Assembly: GCA_918026815.1 (NCBI GenBank)
Contig: CAKJVC010000091.1
Coordinates: forward strand, 62,001-126,000
Direction: 5' to 3'
DNA: 64,000 nucleotides
DNA from: Chalara sp. BL73
Lineage: Eukaryota; Ascomycota; Leotiomycetes; Helotiales
Part shown: piece after piece, positions 14,263 to 26,406 of the stretch
Layout: every line of letters begins with the position of its first letter
Numbering within the stretch: the stretch's first letter is position 1
Position numbers and translations under genes: made by a program
Notes under the pieces: model-generated
Told to the model about the DNA's origin: nothing
Databases searched by the model: none
What the model saw: the letters and a program-made list of their open reading frames with translations, nothing else

Positions 14263-15497
14263 GTATTAGCCTAAAAATAGCATTTATTTTTTAATAAAAT
14301 ATTTTTAATAACATTTAGGCTAAACAAAATACCCAATTAATACTTTAACAAATATTAGCTTTATAAAGAAAATTATTATTTTACATACTTTCTAAATACA
14401 AACCATTTTACTCTTTGTTTTACTTCATTATTTTAAAGTAAGTTTAGAAACATATATTTTCTCTTAAAATTATAATATAGTCTAAATTAAACTATAGTAT
14501 AATTTTTCAAGCTTTATAAAGGATGAGAAGCTTTTATTAGCAATCGTAAACTATCTAATATTTAAAATTTAGATTAATAAATTACTTAGCAACGCCTACT
14601 TTGCTTGGTATTATAACATGAACAAGAGTAAAAAATACGGAATAAGCTGTTTCTATACTCCTCTGCATTCTCCATCTTGTTGTGAAGCAATTACAGTAAT
14701 ACTATAGGCACTCACATGTGGTGTTTGTCCTCGGCGTATGCAAGGTACCGGACCCCTGAGGTTTTCCCTCGACTTCCGGCAGAATTAGGGCCAGCTCTCG
14801 CCTTCATTTTCAATCCTGTGTTGGGAAGCTAACAATGCATATCTGCCGACGAACCATCCACTCACAACGACCAGCCATACACCAACTTTTGAAGCCCTGC
14901 TTATTTTGCAGCAAATCCACCACTTCCTCGTATGACCAGCATAGTGTCTCGTGGTGCTTTCTATAGTCAATCGCGATCTCCTATGCCGGCATTATTTACT
15001 TCCCGGAGCAAATCAACCAAAGAGCGACTTATAAGTAAGCAAGGTGTGTTATTCAACATGGTCATAAGGCGTCACTCTTTTGTAAGGGATTTTTGATATT
15101 ATGCCTTTTCACTTGCCCCGAGGAACTGAGTGTAACCTCTACGGTCTGGTGCAGGATAGCTGCACTCTGACATGACACCTCTATGCGTACAGGCACTTCC
15201 TTGTTACTTAGTATAGGAGCTAGCTCTCTGTTGCCATATTACTTTCCCCACTCCGGTTTTGAAAGTGCATTCTCCACGATTGTGCCCCTCTCGAACCTTC
15301 TACTGCAGTCTGAAAAGGGTGCCATAATTCAAGAATCACTCTCTGTTTTTGCCATCGCTATATAAGGGAATTTATGGTGGTGATTCTTGAATCATAGAAG
15401 CCTTCCCTACAATGTAAACAGGATTTAATTCTGAGCTCTACACGGCCGGACCTGAAGCCGGTATGCCTTACAGCTAATGCTTTTTACAACATAGCTA
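14263..15497. other. Intergenic, no recognised gene
   Basis: The first 380 bp are AT-rich but keep GG and CC pairs, so they were not mutated like the flanking repeats. From about 14,640 base composition is balanced. Only short frames (60 codons or so) are present. I recognise no domain, RNA gene or repeat. Confidence 0.5.
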
Positions 15498-15721
15498 CCT
15501 CCCCCTAAAGAAAGGGCAAAAACTGGCCCTGATGGGGAATGCCAAGGGTTTTGTCACCAGTCAAGTTAAGAGTTTGACCCTTTTGCCCCATCGCTGCTTG
15601 CTTGTGCAAGAAGGAAAAATGGGCCAGAAGAGGGTTTTGCAAGGAGCCGCAAAGGCTCATAGCCATTCGCAAGTTGCGAACAACCCCAGTCAGCCTAGTT
15701 TTTGCCCCCTATTTAGGGGGG
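15498..15721. mobile_element. TA-flanked MITE (Tc1/mariner-like, non-autonomous)
   Basis: A 224-bp element with inverted ends: CCTCCCCCTAAAG..GGGCAAAAACTGG at the left, and the inverted counterpart ending TTTAGGGGGG at the right. TA lies immediately outside each end (15,496-15,497 and 15,722-15,723), as for Tc1/mariner insertion. It has no transposase frame. It is GC-rich and unmutated, so it is probably low-copy or recent. Confidence 0.65.
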
Positions 15722-15840
15722 TATAGTACGAGTGACTAGCATTTGCAGTATTTAGTCTATTAGTTAATTGTTTAGATGAACTTTGAAGAATATTCGATTT
15801 ATGTTCGATTTATTTTAAATAGCAGTAACCTTAAGTCAAA

Positions 15841-15986
15841 GTTATGGAAAACCAACAGAGTGATTCAAGGTTATGGGAAAACCAACAAAGTGATTCAAGG
15901 ATATGGGAAAACCAACAAAGTGATTCAAGGTTATGGGAAAACCAACAGAGTAAGTCAAAGGTTATAGGAAACTAACAGGGTGGTTC
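15841..15986. repeat. 30-bp tandem repeat, about five copies
   Basis: The unit is close to GTTATGGGAAAACCAACAAA plus GTGATTCAAG, with copies of 29, 30, 30 and 31 bp and a degenerate fifth. On the plus strand the unit reads as a 10-residue VIQGYGKTNK repeat inside a short frame at 15,776-15,967, but there is no sign that this is a real protein. Confidence 0.8.
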
Positions 15987-16342
15987 CTTTTAGCAGCTTA
16001 GCCGTCGCTTTGTGGGTAGTTGGCTTATCCTGCAGTCAGCAACCTAGGCAGTAGCCTCAGCCTTAGGTTACAGTTACAGTTTTCATCCCCTGTCCCGTGC
16101 CAAGTGTCCCACGCTAGCAAGGGGAGCATGCCCTCACGTAGCATTTAGGGGATATGCCACCTATACGCCACCTGTTGAAGTTGGCTGGATGGCTGACTTG
16201 ATTTCTTTATTTGGCACCGCTTAATTAAACAGCATAACAAAATGCTAAGCCGAATCTTTTATAGAATAAAGATTGCCAAGAAAGGCAGTGTTATAAAGAC
16301 TTGCGGGAGCAAGCTTCTAAGGGCTAATTTACCATACTCGAC
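15987..16342. other. Intergenic, no recognised gene
   Basis: Balanced composition with no long frame and no recognised element. It ends at the 5' terminal repeat of hAT2. Confidence 0.4.
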
Positions 16343-16541
16343 CAGTGTGATAAAAGCGTTGATTAATTGACTAATAAACCTATTAATTGTAATCAAATCA
16401 ACCCTTTTTTAGTGGTTAATCAAAATCATAACTAAATTGACTAATATGATTAATGACAAATGCAGAAAGCGGTGAGCCTAAATAGGAAGGCGGTCAAAAA
16501 TTTACAAGCAGAATTGTTAACGCTTTTAATAACTGTCACAA
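16343..16541 (+). mobile_element. hAT2: 5' terminal fragment
   Basis: It starts CAGTGTGATAAAAGC, and the following GATTAATTGACTAATAAACC region and GCAGAAAGCGGT match the 5' end of the hAT at 46,997. It is cut after 199 bp by the LTR of B2. Its 3' part may be the hAT sequence flanking 46,997-49,565. Confidence 0.7.
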
Positions 16542-16744
16542 TGTCAGGCGCCAGGATGTCACGTGTTAAGGGGCACTGATGGGGGCTCGGTAAAGGCACT
16601 GAGGCTTGGCATGTATAGGCACGTAGGGAGTCGCCAGGGGTTCGGAGGGTATAAGTAGGGGACTCGGGACGTAGTAAAAAAGGTAGAGATCAGTCTTCGT
16701 ATTAATTGCAGTTGACTTGTGCCACTCTACTCTAGCACTTTACA
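16542..16744 (+). repeat. LTR of B2
   Basis: 203 bp, TGTCAGGCGCCAGG..TTTACA. It is the same length as both B1 LTRs and the least mutated of the three. Confidence 0.85.
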
Positions 16745-16753
16745 TTCTAATCT

Positions 16754-17056
16754 TTGTCCTTTTTACGAAGTGTAGTTCGGCACAAGTCAGAAAAGTATCG
16801 CACCAAAAACGCTATAGTATCGAAAAGAAAAAAAAAAGCAGCTGAATTTGCTTTTACAGCTCGTCGACTTATTACTCGGTCTTTTACAAAAAACCTGAGT
16901 CCTGACTTACCAACTCGTGTGCGCAAAAAATCAGAAAAAAGTCAATACTCGGAAAAAATCGAAAACGAAACATTTCAAAAACGGCAAAAAAATGACGTTG
17001 TTATAAACACACAAAATACATTAGCTCGCGAGCTATTTATTGTAGCAGAATTTTAA
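16754..17056 (+). pseudogene. gag N-terminal remnant of B2
   Basis: A 100-codon frame starting 10 bp inside the internal region. It is lysine/arginine-rich (KRKKKAAEFAFTARRL) and conserved with B1 at 26,472 onwards, where the true start is probably the ATG of MSKRKKKA. After the stop the sequence stays alignable to B1 through further stops. Identification as gag rests on position directly behind the 5' LTR. Confidence 0.55.
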
Positions 17057-17756
17057 AAAGAAATACGTTAAGCAAAACAACGTAAAAAGCAAAAACTTAC
17101 AAAAACAAACAACGTTGCCAAAAAACTTAAAAAAGTCAAAAAACAAAAAAAAATCTTAAAAAAACAGTTGCGTAGTTTAAATAATTTCGAAAAAAGCTAA
17201 AAACTAGTCGAAAAAAAAAATAAAGCAAAACGCTGCCGGTATACCGGTAAAACGCTTTTAAACAAAACAAAGTTTAAAGCTACAAAACTTAAACATTAGC
17301 TATTTTTTTAGCAACTAGTACTAAAACTTAAAAATTTACTTAATTTCAAAAAAAAAAAAAAAATACTATTAAATATACAGTTTTTGGTTTTAACTGCGAA
17401 ACGCTGTTTTAAAGTAAACGAAAATTACTATTTTTTTAATAACACGCAAAAAATAAACTATTATGTTTTTGCTTTCGATATAATAACAAAACAAAAATAA
17501 AACAACTATAAATCGAAAGTAAAAATCGGCAATATTACATAAAAAAAGTTTGTAGTTTTTTTTTATAATTTGCTTACAAATAAAAACAATCGAAAACTAA
17601 ATATAGCTAACAAACTAAAAAACGTTAACAGCAAAAAAACTAGTCGGTAAAAGTTTTTGCAATATATTTAAAAACGCTTGAAAAAAAGCTAAAAATCGTA
17701 AATAATACGCACTGTTAATATACGCTATTCGAAAAACTTAAAAACTATTGAAATAA

Positions 17757-17965
17757 GTATGCTAAGTTGACCACAGTCAACTTGGGGAAGGGAAGCTTGT
17801 GCTGTACGCAAGGTCTGCCTAATTGCAGTGGTTCAGGAAGAATGGATTAATTGTAGAGCTCTACGGAGGTGCTCAGTAAAAGGGGTGCGACCCTTTTACT
17901 GATGACTAAGCTATCACATGAGGTATGGCCCATGCTTTACGGGTGGGCTACACCACCAATTCTCA
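17757..17965. other. Hairpin-rich ~0.2 kb insert in B2, not mutated
   Basis: Absent from B1 at the corresponding place (about 27,400). It keeps GG/GA/CC pairs, so it arrived after the host was mutated. It contains an 8-bp stem AAGTTGAC-CACA-GTCAACTT, a 12-bp palindrome GTAGAGCTCTAC (17,853-17,864), a perfect 12-bp stem with a 6-base loop at 17,873-17,902, and a further imperfect stem at about 17,927-17,949. No coding frame is evident. It could be a SINE, a foldback element or a structured RNA gene. Exact ends are uncertain. Confidence 0.45.
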
Positions 17966-18128
17966 ACAAAAACGACTTAAAAGCAAATATATTGCATTAT
18001 AAAAAAATTTTTAAAAGCCGAAAAGCGCTAATATTTTTAGCCCGAAAAATAAAAAACGCAAAAAAATTATTAGCAATTTTAGTAGCTTAAATAAAAAAGT
18101 TATAAAAAACCCGCAAAAAAGTGCTAAT

Positions 18129-18429
18129 TGTAACAATCGAAGGCATATAGACTCCTGATCACGTGGCAATGTACGGACCCAAGATAGGGGAGAGCTTATA
18201 CGGACCCTTTTCGGACATAGCACTTATATTTTTTACAGACTTAAATACAACACGAACTCCGGAAAAATATAAAGAAAAATATAAAAAACGCTTTTTATGT
18301 TTACAATATTTTTTTTTTTTTTATGTTTTTTATATTTTTTGTAATAAACTTTTTAAAATACTATTATTAGTTTAAAATACGTATTTTTATATACTTTTAT
18401 TTAGTTTGTAATATTTTAGCGTTGTTACA
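18129..18429 (+). repeat. LTR of C2
   Basis: 301 bp, TGTAACAATCGAAGG..GTTGTTACA. Homologous to the 300-bp C1 LTRs. Confidence 0.83.
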
Positions 18430-21400
18430 TTATATAAAAAACATTAATTCCGCCGAAAACAGTTTAATATAATATTTTATTTAAAACATTTTTAAGCATT
18501 AATTTTAATATTAAAAACAATCCGGTATAAAATAAAAATAAATACTAAAGTAATTTGTATAACTGCGATATTAAAAAACTCGCAAACAACTAGTAAACTA
18601 AAACTTAGTTTAATACAAAGCAGCTAATAAAAATCGTTAAAATAACGTTAAAAAAATACTAAAACTTTTAAAAGTTTTTTTATATACAAAAAAAAATTGC
18701 ATATAAAAGCAAAAAACACAAACTAAAAACACTGATTTTTTTATAACAATTATTCAACTACAAGTAAAAATATAGCAAAACAATAATTATAAAACTTCGT
18801 TTTTTCGAAGTATATAAATATTGTATATACTATTAGCGAAAAACCTAGTTAATTCAGTTTAACTTAATTTGCTAAAAAAAAAAAAAAAAAGTTTTTAAAA
18901 AAGTTAAAACTTATATTGTAACTAAATTAAATAAACTATTAAAAAATATAAATACTAAATATAATTTAAAAATAACACAGTTTAACAAAAATTTTATAAT
19001 ATTTACTATTTCAATAATAAACAATTAAATTTCGAAATTAAACAACAATTCAGTTAAAACTAATTCGAACTAAAAAAAACTTTATATTGTTTTTTAAAAA
19101 AAAAAAAAAATTAAACAACAAAAACGACTATACATACTATAAAATCAAAAAAAAAAAATTTATTATTTCGAATATATTAAATTTTAAACTTAAAAAACTT
19201 TATAAAAATTTAAAATTTTTTAAATATATTTTAAAACTTTTAAAAATATAAAACTTAAAAAAATAAAACTAAAAAAAATTGTTTTTTTAAATAATAAAAC
19301 TAAATTACTTTTTCGGCAGTAAAAAACTTTTTTAATAAACCGATTCGAGTTATATTTAAAATTTTATTTATTTAAAAAATTAAAAAAAGCATTTATATAA
19401 AACATAATTAAAAATACTGCTAAAAATATTTAAAATTTTGTTATTTATTCGATATTCGTAAATTTAAAATAGCAAAAAAAAATACTAAAGTTTTTAGTTT
19501 TTACTATATAATTAAAAACGAAACAAAACAAATAAAACTAGCATTTTATAAATTAACAATAAAAAAAAAATATATATTTTCGAAATTTTTTTAAAATTCA
19601 AAATACAGTTTTTAAATACTGCAATTAAAAAAAACGTAATTAAATCGAAATAGTTTTTTTATTTATAATAAAAAATAATTTTAAAAATTTAAAAAAACAA
19701 TAAAAACAGTAAAACGCAGTTAAAAAAAAGTTTTTAAAACATAGTTGTATATTTATTTTTAATTAATAAAAAAAATCGTTAAAATACTAAAACTTTTTTA
19801 ATTAATATTATAAACAAAATTATACTAATTCGAAAAAAATACTAAATTAAAATAATTAATTTATACAATTTTAAAATTACAACTTTTTTTATATATTATA
19901 TAAAAAGCTTAATTTTTTAAACTATCGTTTTTTATTTATAGTTAAAAGTTACAATTTTTTTTTTAAAAAAAATTAGTATTTTTATAAATATAACAAAAAA
20001 CAAAATAAACTTAATATATTTTCAATATAAAAAAACTAAACATTTTTAGTTAAAATATTTTTTAAATACTATTGTAAAAAAAATCGTTACTAATATAAAA
20101 ACAATAATAAATAAAACAATAAAACACAAAAAACAACAATAAACTTTAAAATTCGATTTAAAAAAAATCGAAAATTTTTTTTTTTTAAAGCAAAACTTTT
20201 TTTTAAATTTGCGCAAATATAATTTATTAAATTTAAACTTATTTAAATTAATAAATAATATGCAATTTTTAGTTTTATATATATTTAATATAAATAAAAT
20301 CGAAATAACTTTTTAATTTTTAACAAATATAAAAACTACTAAATATTTTTTTTTTAATAACGCGCTAATTAAACACTTTTCGGATTTTTTTAAACTAAAA
20401 TTAAAAAACTTTTTTATTTTGTTTTTATTTATAGTTATAAAAAAAAATTATAAATTACGTTTTAAAATATATTCGTTTGTATTTTACAATCGATAAACAA
20501 AAAATATTTAACTGTTTTTTTATGCTTTTTAACTTAAAAAACTAAAATATTATTATCGGCATTAAATAAATAAAACGTTTTAAAATATTGTTAAACTTAA
20601 TTTAGTATAAATTTATATAAGTAATCGAAACTTTTTCGATTTTATATTAAAACAAAACTTTTTTTATATATTTTTTTAATTTAAAAAATATTGTTATATT
20701 TAATTTTTAAAACGACGTAATTTAAAAAAACGAAACTTTAAATTGAAAATATTAATACAATAAAATTTTTTTTTTTAAATTTGTTACAATTCGTTTTTAA
20801 TTTAAAATTTTTAATTTTTCGAAAAAGTATAACAGTTTTAACAGTACTAATTATACTAACAGTATTAATTATATTAACAATACTAATTATTTTTATTTTA
20901 AAACGTAAACGCAAATACTAAAAACTTTTAATATTTATTTTATAAATTATTAAACTTTTTAACATTTGCGAAATTAGTATTAACGCGTTTTACTATTATA
21001 TAAAACAAAAGTTTTCGAAGTTTTTTTAAATTACTTTTTATAAAATTAATAAAATTATTAAAAAACAGTTTAAAATTTAAAGTTTAAACTATTTATTAAA
21101 AAAAAAAAAACTTTTTATTTTACGAAAATTTTAATACAAAAACTTTAATCGATTAAAAACTGTTGAATAACTTTAAAAAGTTTTTTAATGTATTTTCGAA
21201 AGTAGTATTTAATTAATTACTTTTTTATTGTTTATATAATTACAAAATTTATTTAAAAGCTTTTTTACTACTTTTCGGATTTTTTTTGTATTAATAATTT
21301 ACTTAAAAATTAAAAACTATTAAAAAATATATATTAAAAAACTTTAAAAAAAAATTTATTGTTAATAGTAACAGTTTTTTTTATTTTTTTATTTTATTCG

Positions 21401-21475
21401 TAAAAAAGCAAAATAAAAATTTAAAATTTTGTATTAACTACTATAAATTAAACGTTTTTATTCAAACTAATTTAG
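18129..21475 (+). mobile_element. Element C2: LTR and 5' half of a chromodomain gypsy element
   Basis: Collinear with C1 from 30,473 to about 33,830 and more heavily mutated. Collinearity stops abruptly at about 21,475 in the reverse transcriptase region, where minus-strand element E begins. A second piece of the same element reappears at 46,376. Confidence 0.82.
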
Positions 21476-21869
21476 TAATTAGTTTCTGCAAAAGTTATAG
21501 TTTTAAAAAAATACTTTACAGAATGCTATTTACTGTCGAAGTTTTTTTAAAAAAATACAACTGCTACTATAGTATTCGAAACGTTCGTTTTTAGTATATA
21601 CTAATTGTTTAAATTGTAGTAAACTAACAAAAAAGCATTTATTAGCATAGTTTTAAACTTGTCGAATACTTAAATACACTTGTTGTCGAAAACAAATTTA
21701 TAATTAGCACGAATTAACTAAGTTAACAGTACTGCAATTTAGTTGTAGTTTTAAATAAACTTTTTGTAAAAATTGTAAAAACTTAAAAAAAATTAAACTT
21801 TTTTAACTGTTTTCGGAAGTTTTTAGTTTGCAATTATTCGTATTTTGTTTAGATTTACTTAAATGCCGT

Positions 21870-22700
21870 TAGTCGAAACAATAAATCTTAAATACTTTGT
21901 TTGTTTTACACTAAATTTATACTTTTTAATATCGGCTTGTAAACCGGCAGTTTGCAATTTGTCGATTACTTGTTTTACGTGTGCTTTGTGCTGTAATTCG
22001 TTTTCAGAGTAAATAAGAATATTATTAAAATATACTGTGCAAACTACATTTAACAGATCTCAAAAAGTGTCGTTAATATAGCTTTAAAACGTTGCCGGCT
22101 TATTAGTGTAGCGGGGAACATGCTGAAAAGCAAAAACAGCAACAGGATCTAGCACAAAACTTATAGGCACGATAACGGTGGCTGTAGCATACTAGAGAGA
22201 GCACCGGCGAGCCTAAGCTCTATATAATAGATAAACGTTAGTAGCTTATAAAGGTGTAAAATATAGAGGGGTGGAAAGGTGTGTTGTATTGATGATGATG
22301 TGCCTTCATACCGGAGGCGAAGGTTATATACAACTCATGCTCATCAGGTCACATGACTGACCACTCATAGTATCACGTGACAAAGTGTCAAAGGAAAGAA
22401 AATCGTCCCCACCACATTAGTAAAGCCAAAAAGTAAAACTTTGTACTAAAACAAGCCGTAGCGAGTACAAAATGCTGTAAACTTTTCAGATTCTAGAGAA
22501 ATCCGGATCCGGTAAAATGCCTGACGGATATTTAGCTTTGTAAAAACTTTAGCTTTGTTTAGCCTAGCTAGCGTTTCGTTAATTAACGGCAAAAAATACC
22601 GGTTTTTTTTAGTTAACGAATTTAATTTCCGGTAGTCGACACAAAAACGAAATAAACTGTTCGACTTTCGCGTAAACAAAACAAATAATGCAAAAAAAGC
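21870..22700 (-). pseudogene. Element E reverse transcriptase, split by a D LTR
   Basis: The longest open piece (22,446-22,679) shows FRFCVDYRKLNSLTKKNRYF and FTKLNIRQAFYRIRI, typical of the gypsy RT palm. Past the inserted LTR the same domain continues with KPATF, and the catalytic YxDD appears as YFNN (both aspartates now asparagine), followed by ILIYSENE. Each Asp-to-Asn change is GA to AA, the dominant mutation context here. Confidence 0.8.
22107..22416 (-). repeat. Solo LTR of element D, little mutated
   Basis: 310 bp, TGTAGCGGGGA..TCCCCACCACA, with near-perfect inverted ends. TTAG stands on both sides (22,103-22,106 and 22,417-22,420), the same 4-bp duplication length as D1. It sits inside the RT of E. 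It is much richer in G+C than the other D LTRs. Confidence 0.83.
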
Positions 22701-24474
22701 TTTACTAGTAACAACAAAACTTTTTCTTAAATTAGCCGTTAAATAGTTTTGTATAGTTTTAAGTTTTTCGATCGAGTGTTTGTTTAAATAACAAAACTTT
22801 AAAGTATTGTTTTTCGTAAGCTCGATTTTGTAATCGATATTTCGGTGTAAAGCTAAAGTGTTTAATTTTTGCTTCGAAAAAAAGCTAAACGACTATAGTA
22901 ATTACTCGGAATTTAGTTTTACAAAAAAAAATTTAGTTTAACAAACTGTTGTTTTTGTTTCCGATTTTCAATTATTCGGTTTAAGCCGTTTAACGTAATT
23001 AAAAATAGCTCGATTTTTTATTGCCGAGCGTTTAGTATAAACCCGTTACTAGAAATCATTTTAATATTTAAATGTATACGTTAGCTAAGCCGGCTGTTAA
23101 GCCGGCTATTTTTTTCTGTTTTAGCGAAACTTTCTGGCTGAAGTTTTAGCTTAGCTTTAAGCTAGTAGTCGTAAAAGCGAAAAAGCTTACTAGCTATAAC
23201 TTTCACGCTTTTGCTGGTTTCTCGAGCTCAAGTTAGCCCGTAAGCGTTAGCTCGGGTAAGCTTTTAGCTAGCTGTAGCTTTTCGAACAGTATAAACCGCT
23301 TAAACAGCTTGCTGTATAGCTTGAATAACTGGCTGCTAAACAGCTTGTACAGCCTGAATTTGCAAACAGTTTTTCGCTAGCAAAGCCTAAGCTAAACTTA
23401 CTGTTAAAACTTTAATTTAAATGCTGTTTAAGCGTTTTTTGTCGTTTTTAGCGATTGCTTTGTTTCGGCATAGCATGTTTTGCTAGTATTGTATTTAAAT
23501 TTGCTAAAGTCGAATATTGTTTTTTAAGTAAGTAGCTATAGTTTTAAAATAAGTATATACTAATAAAAACTTTAAAAACTATTGTAGCTATCGATAATAA
23601 ACATTAATTAAAATCCGAAAATAATTAAAAAAATTGCGTTCGAAAATTATATTATAAAAGTCTAGCTTTAAAATAAATAAATAAAAGTTGTAAATCCGGC
23701 GGCTATTAATTTTAATATTAAACAAAAAATACTAAAAAATAAAAAATTCTTTTTTACTATTGTATTTTTTCAGATAAATAAAATAAAAAAGCCGTTTAAA
23801 CTTTAATTCGAAAATACAGCAAAAGTTTAATACAAAACGAGTGTTAATAAAAACATAACTACTAACTCCGGTATTACTTAAAATTTTAGCTTGTACTGTA
23901 ATTTCGTTTTTGTAAAAAGTGTATACTATAATAAAAAATTTGCCGGCTATTAGTAAATTTAAATCGATTTGTTAAAAATCGAACACGTAAATTTTTAAAA
24001 AAAAGTTTTAGTTTAAAGCTGTTTGTTTTCCGACTTATTTGCGTCGGCTTTATTTTGTGCTTTATTACTTAAAGCGTTTTTTTGTTTAATTTTTGAATTT
24101 TAAATATAATTCGAAAATTTAAGCAAAAACTTGCAAAATGCTTTTTTTTACTGTATTTAAAACAAGTATTTTAAAAATAATTCGAAACTAAACTACAAGT
24201 CGAGTTAGCTGTACTGTTACGGCTTGTAACTAAACTTAAAGTAACACGCTAAAATACTAGCGAAAAAGCTTAATAAACTTTCGAAGCTAAAAAAAGTTTT
24301 TAACGTTTAAAAGCCGAAATAGTATTTGTTTTAACTTAACGAGCTAATGCCGATAAAAATTGTTAATAAAATTTTTGCAAATTAATGCTTAATTGTTAAT
24401 ATTTATATACTAGTTTTTAGTACGTAAAATACTAATAGTATATAACTAAAAGTCGGTTTTAAAATTCTTTATTT

Positions 24475-24658
24475 TGTCACGATCACGATCCTATGGCCTG
24501 TAAAGGCGCTGAATAGGTGCTTCAATTACGAGAATACTAAACTAAGGAAGAAAGGTGTAGCTGTGGATGTGGCATCCCTCATAAGTAAAACCATGATCAC
24601 GTGACCCACATTGGCGAACTGGTAAGCGAACCAATAAGCATCATTGAGGAGCGTGACA
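24475..24658 (-). repeat. 3' LTR of A1
   Basis: 184 bp. It differs from the 5' LTR at eight positions by my count. All are transitions, each either G followed by a purine or C preceded by a pyrimidine. Confidence 0.9.
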
Positions 24659-24919
24659 ATACCTTTCCTTTTTCAAATAAGCTCGTTTTCGAGCTTGAAA
24701 ACTATTTGCGATACTTGATATTTATTCTTTACGGCCAGTTACGGCTATACTATTCCTAGTTTTGCTTTTTTCTACCCGTAACCTATCTGCAAGCTAGTTT
24801 GGCTTGTTGTTATTCTTTCTCGGCTTTGGATATTTATTACGTTCAGCGCATTCAAGCTAATACGCAAGATTTTTTAGTAGACTAAGCTTGTCAGAATTGC
24901 TGTTATAAAAGCTTTTAAG

Positions 24920-26150
24920 AGCTAACGAGCTATTTGCTAAAGCAGCTGCAAAATACTATTTAAAGTCGTTATTCTATTTTTTCTATTTGACTCGGTATTT
25001 CAGCGTTTTATTAACACGTCGAACTGTTAATACTTTTTAAACTTTATACTTTTCAGCGTTATTTACTATAACGAGTAGTAAATCAGGGTTGTTCTGGCTA
25101 AGTAGTAAGTTGTTAGCGGCTTTTCGAAGCTTTTTAGCATGGAATACAGAGTATACGCGCATAGAATCTAGTAGTTTTAGCTTGTATAAATAGTTTATTT
25201 GTTTTCTAATCTCGAACGGGCTTTTTATTTAATTTGCAAACTTGCGACTTGGCCGATGATTTTTTTAATACTTTGTAGTAATTTATACGAAATCGCTTAC
25301 TCCGAAATCAGGCTTTCGTCGATACTTGTTAGTTTGTTTAGCGTATCGTTTCTGCAAGCGAGCTATATTGCTACGAGCTAATTCCTAAAAGTTATAAATA
25401 CGGGTTACTAATGCTTTTGCTTTTTTTTTATTGAGCTTTTTTTTAAATGTAAGCTTTTTTTTTGGTTTTGCTTTTACAGGCGTTTTTTAATTGAACAACA
25501 TACGCGTTTTATAACTACGTTCCGTAAAAAAAAAGAATTGCTTTGTAGTTTTATGCTACAACGAAACTTGCTAAAAATCAATAATAGCTACTTATCGATT
25601 TTAATTATTTTAATAGTAGTTTATATAAAAGCGTAAACGCTGATTAAAGTACTAATTTACGATTTCAGTTTAGCTGTTTGTTTGCAAGTAATTTGTTGTT
25701 AAAAGCTATAATTTGATTTGTAGTTTAGCACAAAATTCGTTTTAGAAATTAAATATAAACTGCGGTTTTCGATTCGACGTAATAGAATTAAAAATTCCGG
25801 TATAGCGTATAACATGTAATAAAAACAACAGTACTAGTTTTTTGGCCGTAATTGTATCGCGAATAGAAATAGTAATCGGTTTTTTGCTTAGTCGATTTAC
25901 AAATATTGCTACTATATTAAACCCGCTTTTGCTTTTAAAGCATTTTTTGAAATCAACTGTAACATACTGCTATAGCCGATTAAGTACTAGCAGCTAATGT
26001 AGCAAACTAGGCTTTTTATTTCGAGGAACGTGCGAACGTCGGCAGATATGGCAATTGTCGCAATAGCGAGCAATATTACTTGCTTGGCTTGGCTAGTAGT
26101 ATCGGCTGCGAATGAACTTACTTAGCTTTGTACGCCTTGGATGCTCCGTT
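24920..26150 (-). pseudogene. A1 integrase and chromodomain remnant
   Basis: On the minus strand around 26,100-25,900 the integrase zinc-finger region reads almost uninterrupted (QASNIARYCDNCHICRRSH, then VTVDFKKC). It is followed by core residues AIFVNRLSKKPITI and DTITAKKLVLLFLLHVIRYT, then a QTAKLKS stretch in place of the usual QTDGQTE. At about 25,110-24,930 a chromodomain-like segment matches the one at 75-240. A few stops (for example in the LLHPLP-like stretch) inactivate it. Confidence 0.78.
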
Positions 26151-26203
26151 AATGGCTGATCGTGAGCTTTTTGTACTACAGCTGTTCGTAAAAACATGCT
26201 TGT

Positions 26204-26406
26204 TGTCAGGCGCCAGGATGTCACGTGCTAAGGGGCACTGAGAGGGGCTCGGTAAAGACACTGAGGCTTGGCATGTATGGGCACGTAGGGAGTCGCCAGG
26301 GGTTCGGAGGGTATAAGTAAAAAACTCGGGACGTAGTAAAGAAAGTAAAGATTAGTTTTTGTATTAATTGCAGTTGACTTGTGCCACTTTACTCCAGCAT
26401 TTTACA
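26204..26406 (+). repeat. 5' LTR of B1
   Basis: 203 bp. It differs from the 3' LTR at 26 positions by my count, 24 of which fit the GpR/YpC transition context. Confidence 0.9.

Larger units (their letters stand above)
16542..18128 (+). mobile_element. Element B2: 5' part of a chromodomain gypsy element
   Basis: LTR plus about 1.4 kb of internal sequence collinear with B1 (26,204-27,550). It carries a 0.2 kb foreign insert near 17,757-17,965 and is cut at 18,128 by the LTR of C2. The remainder of B2 is not present beyond the nested block. Confidence 0.82.
21476..24474 (-). mobile_element. Element E, 3' part: minus-strand gypsy retrotransposon
   Basis: The minus strand encodes gypsy polymerase remnants and is interrupted by a solo D LTR at 22,107-22,416. 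The 3' end and 3' LTR are missing: at about 21,475 the sequence joins C2. On the right it is cut by A1 with the TATTT duplication and continues at 44,966. Confidence 0.75.

Noticed and set aside
14785..14970. 61-codon minus-strand frame as a gene
   Set aside because: No recognisable motif, no neighbouring exons and no composition signal.
15776..15967. Repeat protein encoded by the 30-bp tandem repeat
   Set aside because: The frame exists only because the unit is a multiple of three. There is no start context, no domain and no upstream coding sequence.
17895..17950. CTGATGA in the hairpin-rich insert, as part of a hammerhead ribozyme
   Set aside because: The required GAAA after stem II and a matching cleavage triplet are not at the right distance.
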